A stretch of DNA of 64,000 nucleotides from Oscillibacter sp. (GTDB lineage Bacteria > Bacillota > Clostridia > Oscillospirales > Oscillospiraceae), in assembly GCA_022652815.1 (NCBI GenBank), contig JALCRR010000004.1:27926-91925 (forward strand), written 5' to 3'. Positions 53,415 through 62,923 of the stretch are shown here, piece after piece. Both the position numbers and the translations under genes were made by a program. The stretch's first letter is position 1; each line of letters opens with the position of its first letter. Below the pieces are notes generated by a model. That model saw only the letters and a program-made list of their open reading frames with translations, was not told the DNA's origin and searched no databases.

Positions 53415-54698
53415 TTAAAACAGATTGCCTTCTGCGTCGAAGGCCAGCTCATAGGGATCGGAGAGAATCTCCAGATTCGGATTTGCCTTTGCCTGCTCCA
53501 GCAGAGCTTCTGAAATTTCAATATATTCAATGTGTGCCGTGTTGTGGATGCGGATCATCTTCATGTGCTCCTGATCCTCCGCCTCGGGGCAGCAGCAAAG
53601 CGCCAGCTGCAGGGCTTCACGGTCATTGTCCATAATCATGGGAATTTTCATCAGGTGCAAAAAGGTGTTGGTCACGCCGGTGGGATAGGTCATCTCCAGC
53701 TTCATCTTGTTGAAAAGACGGCGGGTGGTGACCTCTGCCAGGCCGACGCCCTGGGCGTTGCCGTGGGTTTCGTCCGTCAGATCGAGGATGACCACCTTTT
53801 CCGCATCAATGCCGCCGGAGCAGTATTTCGGCTGGACAAAGCGGCCGGACACGTTGGGGTCCATGCCGTCGCCGGAGATGTTCTTGCCGATCTGATCCAC
53901 CACCAGCACATCGCACTTGTCAAACAGCAGGTGCGCGATGGTCTGGTAGGAGATCTCCTTGAGCTTGGGCTCGTCGTCGATAATCTCCTGGGGCGTCAAG
54001 CCCTTGATGAGATACGTCTCGTCGTAGGCGTTTTCGATCACGGCGATACCGCCGAGAACCGATGCGTTCTTGAGAATCGTCTTGCCGTACTCCTCCACTA
54101 GCTCATGCATGATGGCGGGGCTCTGGCTGTGCAGATCGTTGGCACCCGCCTGCTTGCCAAGGCCAATGGCCATCATCTTCATCAGGCCGCTTTCATACGG
54201 GCCGCGGAAGGAGGTGTGGGGCTTGATCCGGTTGTAGAGAATGATTCCGTCGGCGCCGGCAGCGTTTTTATCCATCCGCACATGCTGATGGCGCACTTCG
54301 GAAATGCCGATTTCCACGGTTTCCATGCTGTCCATGATGGGGCAGCCCATCGACGCTTCGGTGATGCCGTAGTCGGCAAGGATCTGGCGCTGACCCTCGG
54401 AGGTGGCGCCACCGTGGCTGCCCATGGCCGCCACGATAAAGGGCTCGGCGCCTCTGGACTTCACAAAGTCCACGATGGCCTTTGCCATCAGGGCGTTGTG
54501 GTTGATGCCCCGGCTGCCACAGGTGATGGCGATGCGCATTCCGGGCTGGATCTTTCCGCCCAGCTCCTCACGCCCCAGCTCACGACGAACCACATCTGCA
54601 ATTTCGCTTTCAGGGATACACGTCTTGTCATAACTTTCCCGGACCTTTACCATCCGGGGAATCGGAACGCCCTTGATCATGTTTGTAATTGTTTTCAT
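53415..54698 (-). CDS. LarA-like (DUF2088) lactate-racemase-domain protein
   Basis: IAITCGSRGINHN, IVAAMGSHGGATSEGQRQIL, RIKPHTSFRGPYESGLMKM. Confidence 0.85.
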   Translation of the reverse strand: MKTITNMIKGVPIPRMVKVRESYDKTCIPESEIADVVRRELGREELGGKIQPGMRIAITCGSRGINHNALMAKAIVDFVKSRGAEPFIVAAMGSHGGATSEGQRQILADYGITEASMGCPIMDSMETVEIGISEVRHQHVRMDKNAAGADGIILYNRIKPHTSFRGPYESGLMKMMAIGLGKQAGANDLHSQSPAIMHELVEEYGKTILKNASVLGGIAVIENAYDETYLIKGLTPQEIIDDEPKLKEISYQTIAHLLFDKCDVLVVDQIGKNISGDGMDPNVSGRFVQPKYCSGGIDAEKVVILDLTDETHGNAQGVGLAEVTTRRLFNKMKLEMTYPTGVTNTFLHLMKIPMIMDNDREALQLALCCCPEAEDQEHMKMIRIHNTAHIEYIEISEALLEQAKANPNLEILSDPYELAFDAEGNLF

Positions 54699-54776
54699 TT
54701 TAATAATCTCCCTAAATCATCGCAGTGTTTTTCCCTTGGAGCGTGGCGCTCCGTTGGAACAGCCCGAAAGAGCTGC

Positions 54777-56678
54777 TTACTTTTGTCCTTTGGAATCGGA
54801 CGAGCCCTGCTGCCGGGTTCTCCGCCACAGCGTTGTGCGGCTGACGCCAAGCTCCCGGGCAATATCTTTCTTCTTTTTGGCCGCAGCGGGCATTGCCGGC
54901 GGGGCAATCGGCCTTGCCGGCTCCGCAACAGCGGGAGCTGCGATGGGTGAGTCGCTGAAAAACACATGCAGCTCCTGCAGCGATTCCGGCCCGATGTCGG
55001 CGGCATCGTTCAAAACCACCAAACGCTCACAGACATTCCGCAGCTCGCGGACGTTGCCGGGCCATGCATAGCGACACACGATCTCCTGTGCCTCCGGGGT
55101 CAGCTGCGGCGCTTTCTTGCCCATCTCTGCGGCAAAAATGCGAAGCTGGTTTTCCATGAGGGGAATCACGTCGTCCGGACGTTCTCGCAGAGGCGGAATA
55201 TAGATTTCCAAAGCGTTGAGCCGATAGAGCAGATCACTGCGGAAGTGTCCGGCGGCAATCTGCTGGGCGATATTCACATTGGTCGCGGCGATGACCCGTA
55301 CATCGATAGGGATGACCGCGTTGCTGCCGATGCGCCGGATTTCCTTCTCCTGCAAAACGCGCAACAGCTTTGCCTGCACCGCAACAGGGATTTCACCAAT
55401 TTCATCGAGGAAAATGGTTCCGTGGTGGGCAAGCTCGAAAAGGCCCGCTTTTCCCTCCCGGGAAGCACCGGAAAAGGAGCCCGGCTCATAGCCGAACAGC
55501 TCGCTCTCCAGCAGATTTTCGGGGAGTGTCGCGCAGTTGATGGCGACAAACGGCTGGGCCATGCGCCCGCTGGCTGCGTGGATACTATGGGCAAAAAGCT
55601 CTTTTCCAGTGCCTGTTTCGCCGGTAATCAGCACGTTGGAGTTGGCCTGACTGAACCGCTTAGCAATTTCCACCTTCTTGAGCATTTCGTCGCTTACGGC
55701 GATGATGTCACGGAAGGTGTATTTTGCCGTCAAGCCTTTGCGCACAAGACTTCTGCGAATCTGACGCTCCTCCTGGAGAATTTTGGTGGCGGAACTGGTG
55801 GTGATCAGCGTGCCGATGCCGGACGCCTCACCGGAGATGAGCTTGTATTTGACGTAGTATTTCTGACCGTTCAGATTGATGATGCTCTCCTCGCCGTCCC
55901 GACAGGGGGATTCCCGGCTGCCGATGAAGGAGAGCTGCGTATTGATTTCGCGGACCGGACGGCCTTGCCAGTCGCGCAGAAACGCCAGCCGGTAGAGCTG
56001 ATAGGCCTGTCCATTGGCCTCCAGCACGCTGCCGGTTTCGTCCACGGCCATGACGGCGTCCTCACTGCTATCGAGAATCATGCGAATGATATTTGTCTTT
56101 GTTCGTTCGGTGTTGATGCTGCGTGCGGTCTTGAGGACCTCGGACATGGTCCGGCGCAGTGTGGCGGGGCGGATGCGGATATAGGTGCAGGGAATATTTC
56201 TCTCCCGGCAGATATTGCAGACGGTACCGCCGCTGATGACAGCATCCATTTTGTCTTGCTGACAGGCATCCACAGCTGCATAGGCGCTTTGCTCATCCAC
56301 CACCTCGTAGAGATGGATTTCTGCATTGCACAGCTGGTCGAGCCCGGGCAGAATCGTCTTGAGTTCATCGCGCTTGACGCACAGACCAATTTTTGACGGA
56401 TGAAAGCTTTCTCGGCAGGCCAGCAGTGCCTCCAGAATGTCCAGACCGTCAAAATCCAGATGGGTGATGTGCTTGTCGGGGTACAGGGAACAGAGCATTT
56501 GATAGGTGATGCCGCGGGCCGTAATCACGTCATAGCTGTCCAGATGGTTGATGATCTCAGGGTTGCCGAAACGATGCACAATGTCGATGTGCACATCGTC
56601 TGTCTGCACGTCCTGCACCAGTTTTTCCATAAATTTGATCTGGTCTGGAGACGGTACGAATACAATGACATTCACCAT
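54777..56678 (-). CDS. Sigma54-dependent activator with PrpR-type N-terminal domain, PAS, AAA+ and Fis HTH
   Basis: LITGETGTGKELFAHSIHAAS, ESELFGYEPGSFSGA (GAFTGA region reads GSFSGA), C-terminal IARELGVSRTTLWRR. Confidence 0.93.
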   Translation of the reverse strand: MVNVIVFVPSPDQIKFMEKLVQDVQTDDVHIDIVHRFGNPEIINHLDSYDVITARGITYQMLCSLYPDKHITHLDFDGLDILEALLACRESFHPSKIGLCVKRDELKTILPGLDQLCNAEIHLYEVVDEQSAYAAVDACQQDKMDAVISGGTVCNICRERNIPCTYIRIRPATLRRTMSEVLKTARSINTERTKTNIIRMILDSSEDAVMAVDETGSVLEANGQAYQLYRLAFLRDWQGRPVREINTQLSFIGSRESPCRDGEESIINLNGQKYYVKYKLISGEASGIGTLITTSSATKILQEERQIRRSLVRKGLTAKYTFRDIIAVSDEMLKKVEIAKRFSQANSNVLITGETGTGKELFAHSIHAASGRMAQPFVAINCATLPENLLESELFGYEPGSFSGASREGKAGLFELAHHGTIFLDEIGEIPVAVQAKLLRVLQEKEIRRIGSNAVIPIDVRVIAATNVNIAQQIAAGHFRSDLLYRLNALEIYIPPLRERPDDVIPLMENQLRIFAAEMGKKAPQLTPEAQEIVCRYAWPGNVRELRNVCERLVVLNDAADIGPESLQELHVFFSDSPIAAPAVAEPARPIAPPAMPAAAKKKKDIARELGVSRTTLWRRTRQQGSSDSKGQK

Positions 56679-56776
56679 GGCAAATCCCTCCATGCCGGAA
56701 CAGGCGTCCCGGGCAAATCCGTAATTTGGGCGGGCTGCGATTGCAGGCCCGCCCAAATCATACTACGGATTTGATT

Positions 56777-57820
56777 TTAGCTCAAGCCATTCTCAGCCAT
56801 GTAGCTGGCTTCATAATCAGTGACGTAAGCGGTGGCATCGGTCGTGTTCATGTACTGATCGATCAGCTGATAGGTCTGCAGATAGTCGGTTTTCCAGGTA
56901 TCGGTCTGCGCAACCTTGCCCAGCACGTCGGACCAGTAGGCAACCGCTGCATCGCTCATTGCTGCGGGAGCAGCAACACCGCGCCACACGGGAACTTCCA
57001 CGTTCTCGTAATCACCGACTTCGGACAGGGTGGGAGCGTCGGCCAGGTTGCCGGAGAAGCGCTCGTTGGCCAGAGCCAAAACGGCGGCCAGATCGCCGGA
57101 TTCCACATACTGAGATGCGGCGGCGGGCTTGGAGATCACGAAGTCCACGTTGCCGCCCAGAGCTGCGGTGATGGCGTCGGAGGTGGAGTCATAGGTGATG
57201 TAGCCCATCTGCTGTTCGGTCAGGCCCAGCTCTACGAGCAGCTTGTTGTAGGTGGTGATATCGTCGCCCTTGGAGCCGCCGAGCACGACGAATGTGCCGT
57301 TCTTTGCAGCCTCAATAGCGGCGGCAAAATCATTCTGATCGCCGCCGGCCTTGGCATAGTCGGTCTTGGAGTCAGAGGACGGGCAGGAGAACAGCAGCTG
57401 CTTGTCCACGGCCATGATTGCCAGGATGCGGAAGTTGGCGGAGCGGTTCTTGGTGTTGGTGACCATGGGCATCAAATCGCCGGAGTTGAAGGTCAGCAGG
57501 GTGTAGTCCGCGTCGTTGGTCATGGTAGCGACCTTGTTGCGGCCAACCTCGCCGGAGCCGTCGGTCTCGTTGGAGACAACAATGGTCTGGCCGTTGACCA
57601 GAGATTCGCTGGTCATGATATCGCTGATCTGGCGGGTGAAGATATCGGAGCCGCCGCCGGCGGAAGAGGTGCAGATCCAGGTAACGGTTTTGTCGGGGAC
57701 AAAGCCAGCGTCAGCACTGCCGGAGGCAGCGGCGGAAGCGGCGGGTGCCTTGGTGGAGCCGCAAGCGGCCAGGGAGAGCACCATTAGGGAAGCAAGAGCG
57801 GTTGCAAGAAACTTTTTCAT
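56777..57820 (-). CDS. tctC: Tripartite tricarboxylate transporter substrate-binding protein (TctC/Bug)
   Basis: Lipoprotein signal LAACGS; TctA and TctB upstream. Confidence 0.88.
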   Translation of the reverse strand: MKKFLATALASLMVLSLAACGSTKAPAASAAASGSADAGFVPDKTVTWICTSSAGGGSDIFTRQISDIMTSESLVNGQTIVVSNETDGSGEVGRNKVATMTNDADYTLLTFNSGDLMPMVTNTKNRSANFRILAIMAVDKQLLFSCPSSDSKTDYAKAGGDQNDFAAAIEAAKNGTFVVLGGSKGDDITTYNKLLVELGLTEQQMGYITYDSTSDAITAALGGNVDFVISKPAAASQYVESGDLAAVLALANERFSGNLADAPTLSEVGDYENVEVPVWRGVAAPAAMSDAAVAYWSDVLGKVAQTDTWKTDYLQTYQLIDQYMNTTDATAYVTDYEASYMAENGLS

Positions 57821-57875
57821 GTTTTTTTCTCCTTATATAAATTTTTCATTAGGGGAACAAAGTTGGGGCAGATTC

Positions 57876-59405
57876 TCAAGCGGTGGGTTGGGCTTTCTTT
57901 GCCTTGGCCTTGCGCACAATGCTTTTGACGACCGGGGTGAGAATCAAAACCAAGAACACTGCCAGCAGAACAATCTTTAGGGGAGAGTCGTAGAACACCT
58001 TCAGACCGCCTTGAGAGGCGATGAATGCCTTGCGCATATTTTTCTCCAGCATGGGGGCCAGAACGAATGCCAGCAGCATGGGTGCGGTGGCAAAGCCGTT
58101 CTTTTCCAGCAGGTATCCGACAATGCCGGAAATGAACATCACGATGACGCCGTACATGGAGTTTGAGGTGGAGTAGGCGCCCACAATGCACACGCAGGTG
58201 ATAATGGGAATCATGTACTTCACTGGAACGCTGAGAATTTTAATCAAGAACGGGATCACCAGAATGGCGACCAGCAGCGTAAAGACGTTGGCCAGATACA
58301 AAGAGGAGATCAGACCCCAGCAGAACTCGGGGTTCGAATCAAACAGAAGCGGGCCGGGGTTCAACCCCCACATCATCAATCCGCCCAGCAGCACCGCGCC
58401 AGTGCCGGAGCCGGGAATGCCCAGTGCCAGTAACGGAGCAAACGCGCCGGCTGCGGCAGCGTTGTTGGCGGCCTCGGAGGCAGCGATGCCCTCGATTGCG
58501 CCGGTGCCCATAGGCTCCTCACTCTTGAACTTCTTCTGCATGGCGTAGCCCACCATAGAACCGGTGGTTGCACCGGAACCGGGCAGTACGCCGACGAAGG
58601 TGCCCAAAATGCCGGAACGCAGGACGGGGGGCAGAATGCGCTTGAAATCGTGGCGGGTCAGCATGGAATGCCGAATGGACAGCTTGACCTTCCGTTCTTC
58701 ACTGTTGCGCTGCTTTTCATCGGAAGAGCGCTCGTTGATGAGCTTGATGACCTGGGCAAAGCCCACGCAGCCGATAATAAACGGGGTGAAAGGAATACCG
58801 CCCAGCAGATAGATGTTTCCAAAATCATACCGCGGTGCGCCGGAGAGCGTGTCCATGCCGATGCTGGCAACCAGAATACCCAGCATGGTAATGACAATTC
58901 CCTTGATGGGGTTTTCTCCGATCAGCCAGCTGATGGAGGTCATGGCAATCAGAAGCACCAGCGTCATTTCGGCGTAGCCGAATTTTAGGCCCAGATTGGC
59001 GAGGCCGGATGCCGTGATGGTCAAAATCAGAATACCGATCGTTCCACCGATAAAGCTCGAGACATTGGCGGCCACCAGCGCGGGGCCGGGACGGCCCTTC
59101 TTTGCCATGGGATAGCCGTCCAGTGCGGTGGTGATGGCGGGAGAATCGCCGGGGATGTTCAGCAGAATCGCGCTGAAAGAACCGCCGTACATATTGGAAT
59201 AGTATAGCGCACCCAGCATGATGATAGCGGTGGTGGGGTTAAACTTGTAGGTCAAGGGCAGCAGCAGGGCTACGCCAGCCAGAGAGCCGATACCGGGCAT
59301 TGCGCCCACGATCAAGCCCAAAATGGCGCCCAGCATACACACACCGATGTTTTCCGGCGTCAGCACAACTTGAAAGCCGGATAGAAGAGCTGTAAGATTT
59401 CCCAT
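57876..59405 (-). CDS. tctA: Tripartite tricarboxylate transporter, TctA large membrane subunit
   Basis: LIVGAMPGIGSLAGVALLLPLTYKFNPTTAIIMLGALYYSNMYGGS. Confidence 0.95.
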   Translation of the reverse strand: MGNLTALLSGFQVVLTPENIGVCMLGAILGLIVGAMPGIGSLAGVALLLPLTYKFNPTTAIIMLGALYYSNMYGGSFSAILLNIPGDSPAITTALDGYPMAKKGRPGPALVAANVSSFIGGTIGILILTITASGLANLGLKFGYAEMTLVLLIAMTSISWLIGENPIKGIVITMLGILVASIGMDTLSGAPRYDFGNIYLLGGIPFTPFIIGCVGFAQVIKLINERSSDEKQRNSEERKVKLSIRHSMLTRHDFKRILPPVLRSGILGTFVGVLPGSGATTGSMVGYAMQKKFKSEEPMGTGAIEGIAASEAANNAAAAGAFAPLLALGIPGSGTGAVLLGGLMMWGLNPGPLLFDSNPEFCWGLISSLYLANVFTLLVAILVIPFLIKILSVPVKYMIPIITCVCIVGAYSTSNSMYGVIVMFISGIVGYLLEKNGFATAPMLLAFVLAPMLEKNMRKAFIASQGGLKVFYDSPLKIVLLAVFLVLILTPVVKSIVRKAKAKKAQPTA

Positions 59406-59417
59406 ACGTTTCCCTCC

Positions 59418-59876
59418 TTATAAGAGCATGCCCAGCAGACCCATCGGGAACCGAACCTGCAGCCAGACAACGAATACGCCGATGATGATTGCCGCCATGA
59501 CAACCTCAATAATGATGATGTTCTTCCAGTGCGCATGCTCCACAAATTTCAGCCAGAGGAAGATGTAGATGAGGCAACTGGGAACCAGTCCGATCAAGAA
59601 TGTGCACAAAATGATGCCGGCGGCACCCAGAATGACCATCAGCTCTTGAAGGTTGTACTTGATCTCCTTGCCATCCTTGCTGCGCAGGGTCTGAACCAGA
59701 CACACAACGCTGGTTGCCAACAGAACCGCCGCAATGATGATCGGGAAAAATCCGGGAGTGGGCTGGTTTGTCCAAAAACCATAGTCCTTAAAGCCGACGG
59801 CAATAAAAACCAGCGCCACGACAGCCGTAAAAAGAGGAATGACGGCTTGAGAGGGGAATTTCTTTTTTTGTTCCAT
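59418..59876 (-). CDS. tctB: Tripartite tricarboxylate transporter, TctB small membrane subunit
   Basis: Four predicted TM segments, adjacent to tctA. Confidence 0.88.
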   Translation of the reverse strand: MEQKKKFPSQAVIPLFTAVVALVFIAVGFKDYGFWTNQPTPGFFPIIIAAVLLATSVVCLVQTLRSKDGKEIKYNLQELMVILGAAGIILCTFLIGLVPSCLIYIFLWLKFVEHAHWKNIIIIEVVMAAIIIGVFVVWLQVRFPMGLLGMLL

Positions 59877-59911
59877 AAAAGACGCTCCTTTGTAATTTTC
59901 GGCGCTGCTGA

Positions 59912-60955
59912 TTAGGCGTTGCGCTGGCGCTTGGCGACAGCCATGCGGGAAACTGCCTTGACGGCGCGCTCAAAAGAGGTGGTCGTGGCGGTTGCGGTGC
60001 CGACCTTGTCAAAGGCCGTGCCGTGTGCGCAGGTGGCGATGGGATAGGGCTGGCCGCCGGCCACGGTGATGCAGCGCTCAAATCCGACCAGCTTTAGGGC
60101 GATCTGACCCTGATCGTGATACAGTGTTACCACCACGTCGAATTCCTTGTGGTTGAGCGCGCGGATGAACAGGGTGTCTGCGGAATAGGGGCCGGAGACG
60201 TTCCAGCCGGTCTCCATAACGACTTTTTCCACGGTGGGAGCGATGATGTCCACCTCTTCCCGACCGGTCAGACCGAACTCACCGCAGTGGGGGTTGAGGG
60301 CGGCGACAGCCATCCGGGGCTTTGAGCCGAAGCTCTCACCGGTGATCTCGCCCAGCGTAATGGCCTCGCGCAGCGTCTCCTCCGTCAAGTTTGCACTTAC
60401 ATCTTTAAGAGGAATGTGGCTGGTGGTGCGAACCGTCATCAGATCGTCCATCATGTTGATCTCGCCGTAGGGCGTAGTCACATGGAACTTTTCGGCAAGA
60501 TAGGTATGCTCGCTTTCCACATGCATGCCGGCCATCTTCATGGCGCCCTTGTGGAAGGGACCAAATACAAAGCCCTCGATCTTGCCGGACTTGCACAGCT
60601 CAATGGCCAGATCCATCTGCTCAAGATCGCTCTTGCCGCAATACTCCACGGCCTTGCCGTAGGGAACCAGAGCGGGATCCTGGTTTTTCAGGTCTATGAT
60701 CGGAAAACCACGGTCCCAGTCGCACTCGCTAGGATCACTGACGACGTAGTGAGGAACGTCAGTCCCGATTACCTTCAATGCGTGCTCAAACATGCGCAGA
60801 TCACCGATGATCACGGGATGGCAGTAGTCTTTGTAGTAGTTCTGTACGGCCAGCGCAGCTACCAACTCGGGGCCGACTCCGGCGGAGTTTCCCAGCAGAA
60901 CACCAAGAACAGGCTTTTCACTCATGAAATCATGTACCTCCGTATTATAAGTCAA
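59912..60955 (-). CDS. PdxA-family 4-phosphate dehydrogenase (PdxA/PdxA2-like)
   Basis: GNSAGVGPELVA, GPYSADTLF, VTLYHDQGQIALKLVGFERCITVAGGQPYPIATCAHGTAFD. Confidence 0.93.
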   Translation of the reverse strand: MTYNTEVHDFMSEKPVLGVLLGNSAGVGPELVAALAVQNYYKDYCHPVIIGDLRMFEHALKVIGTDVPHYVVSDPSECDWDRGFPIIDLKNQDPALVPYGKAVEYCGKSDLEQMDLAIELCKSGKIEGFVFGPFHKGAMKMAGMHVESEHTYLAEKFHVTTPYGEINMMDDLMTVRTTSHIPLKDVSANLTEETLREAITLGEITGESFGSKPRMAVAALNPHCGEFGLTGREEVDIIAPTVEKVVMETGWNVSGPYSADTLFIRALNHKEFDVVVTLYHDQGQIALKLVGFERCITVAGGQPYPIATCAHGTAFDKVGTATATTTSFERAVKAVSRMAVAKRQRNA

Positions 60956-61009
60956 TGCGTTTCATAAATCCCAAAACAGAATTTTAAACGTTGCTTTGCC
61001 TTTATAGAA

Positions 61010-61024
61010 GCAAGCCCTGTGCCA
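61010..61024 (-). promoter_or_regulatory. Sigma54 -24/-12 promoter of the pdxA-tct cluster
   Basis: Minus strand TGGCAC-AGGGC-TTGC, about 55 bp upstream of pdxA-like start. Confidence 0.9.
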
Positions 61025-61142
61025 AAATCACAAAATGTCGAAAAAAAATATATTTCAAGAAAAGATAGTTAAACATTTGTCATTTTAGCTAAATACAATT
61101 TTCAATTTTAAGCACAGTCACAACGCACCGGTCAAGAGCCTA

Positions 61143-61219
61143 AAAATATATGTTTCATTATTGAAACATATATTTTAAAATGTTTCAATACGTTTCCTAA
61201 ATGTTTCATAAACGTTTCA
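61143..61219. promoter_or_regulatory. Putative activator (enhancer) array
   Basis: Perfect 15-bp inverted repeat AAAATATATGTTTCA-TTAT-TGAAACATATATTTT, then (T/C)GTTTC at 61181, 61191, 61202, 61213 (10-11 bp spacing). Confidence 0.75.
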
Positions 61220-61380
61220 CCGAAAAAGGACGGTCACAAGGCATTCCAAAATACGTCGCCGATTTGCGCTTTCCAGCAAAAAGTGCGTCTGGATGGCTTC
61301 CTCTTTTGTGGAATTTATGTTATTGTAAAAGAACATTCAAAATTTTTCATTAATAGGTATAGAAGGGAGCGCGCAACGGC

Positions 61381-62760
61381 ATGCAGATGAAGCAAAATCT
61401 GGAACAGACGCAGAAACTGGTTCTCACGCAAATGATGAGACAGTCCCTGCAATGCCTGCAAATGTCGGCTCCTGAGCTGCAGTCCTACCTGGAGGAGGCC
61501 TCCCTTTCCAACCCGTTCTTGGAAATCCGGGATTTTCAGCCGGAAACCTCCCAGGCCGTGCCGCTGGAGAATTCTCCGCTTGCAAAGGAAAACTTCCCGG
61601 TTGACAGGGGCGAGCAGAACCTGTGGACAGGCACGGCAGGCGGCCGGGCGGAATCTACCGCCGATTTCACTTCCTATCTCTCCCGTCCCCAGACGTTTAC
61701 GGAGTATCTGAACAGTCAGCTCGGCCAGATGCCCTCCTTGTATGAGCCGATGCTCTCAGAGTGCCTGTACCTTGTGGGCTGCCTAAATTCCTCGGGATAT
61801 CTGGATTTCCCGCTGGAGGAAATTGCGCAGGATTTGCAGATCTCCCTCTTTGACGCGGAGCAGGCGCTCTATGTGGTGCAGTCGCTGGACCCGCCGGGCG
61901 TTGGCGCTCGCAGCTTGTCGGAATGTCTGCTGCTTCAGCTGGCGCAAAGCCGGCACTTCTCCGAGGTGAATATTCACTTGATTCAGAGCGGCCTACCGCT
62001 GCTGGCGGAGGGAGATTATGCAGGTCTTGCAAAGTTGCTGCATGTCCGCCAGACGGAGGCGCAGTGCGCTGCGGAGGTGATTCGCTCCCTAAACCCGATT
62101 CCGTCTCGTGGCTTCTATACGGAGACGAAAATCGCGTATGTGCTCCCTGAGGCCGCGATTGTGCGCACCCATGATCAAATTGAAATTGAGATGAATGAGC
62201 GGGCCTATCCCCACACCACGCTGAACAAGGACTACTGCGCTCTGGTCGGAAGCCGGGAGTATCAAGAGGAACAGGCTTATCTGAAAGAGAAACTGGCAGA
62301 GGCAAAAAGTCTTTTGACCAACGTGCAGGACCGGTACGACACGCTCTATCGCCTGCTGTGTACCGTGGTGGAAAATCAGAAGGAGTATTTTCTGCACGAC
62401 GGGAATCTCCAGCCGATGACGATGAAACAACTGGCCGAACAGCTTCAGGTCAATATTTCCACGGTCAGCAGGACGGTGAAGGACAAATATATTCAGTTTA
62501 ACGGCAAGGTTTTCCCACTGCGCAAGCTGTTCACCGTTCCGGTGATGGCCGCCGGAGGGCAAACCGTCTCTGCCGGAGCGGCACGCCAGAAAATCCGTTG
62601 CTGCATTGCGGCGGAAGATCCGCACAAGCCGCTGTCCGACGAGGCGCTGGTCGAGGCCTTAACCGTCAGCGGCATATTGATCTCCAGACGGACGGTCGCA
62701 AAATACCGCAGTGAGCTCGGCATTCCCTCGGCCTGCGAGCGAAAGCGCTCCGCCCGGTAA
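61381..62760 (+). CDS. rpoN: RNA polymerase sigma-54 factor
   Basis: Q-rich N-terminus with QMSAPELQSYL; RpoN box SRRTVAKYRSELGIPSA. Confidence 0.96.
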   Translation: MQMKQNLEQTQKLVLTQMMRQSLQCLQMSAPELQSYLEEASLSNPFLEIRDFQPETSQAVPLENSPLAKENFPVDRGEQNLWTGTAGGRAESTADFTSYLSRPQTFTEYLNSQLGQMPSLYEPMLSECLYLVGCLNSSGYLDFPLEEIAQDLQISLFDAEQALYVVQSLDPPGVGARSLSECLLLQLAQSRHFSEVNIHLIQSGLPLLAEGDYAGLAKLLHVRQTEAQCAAEVIRSLNPIPSRGFYTETKIAYVLPEAAIVRTHDQIEIEMNERAYPHTTLNKDYCALVGSREYQEEQAYLKEKLAEAKSLLTNVQDRYDTLYRLLCTVVENQKEYFLHDGNLQPMTMKQLAEQLQVNISTVSRTVKDKYIQFNGKVFPLRKLFTVPVMAAGGQTVSAGAARQKIRCCIAAEDPHKPLSDEALVEALTVSGILISRRTVAKYRSELGIPSACERKRSAR

Positions 62761-62774
62761 AAGTAAATGACAAA

Positions 62775-62817
62775 AGCATGGGCACATCGCAAAGCGATGG
62801 TTGCCCATGCTTTTTTT
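62775..62817 (+). terminator. Terminator after rpoN
   Basis: agcatgggcacatcgcaaagcgatggttgcccatgcttttttt. Confidence 0.88.
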
Positions 62818-62831
62818 GGCCGGAAAAAAGT

Positions 62832-62846
62832 TGGCACAGGAATTGC
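62832..62846 (+). promoter_or_regulatory. Sigma54 -24/-12 promoter of crotonase operon
   Basis: TGGCAC-AGGAA-TTGC, about 76 bp upstream of the ATG. Confidence 0.9.
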
Positions 62847-62923
62847 TTGTGATAAAAGCAGAAAACTATGCGAATAAAACGGCATGCCTAAAAGCTATGC
62901 CGACTCATTTGGAGGATGATTGA

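Noticed and set aside
54126-54145. TGGCACCCGCCTGCTTGCC as a sigma54 promoter
   Set aside because: Wrong -24/-12 spacing and inside the larA-like coding region.
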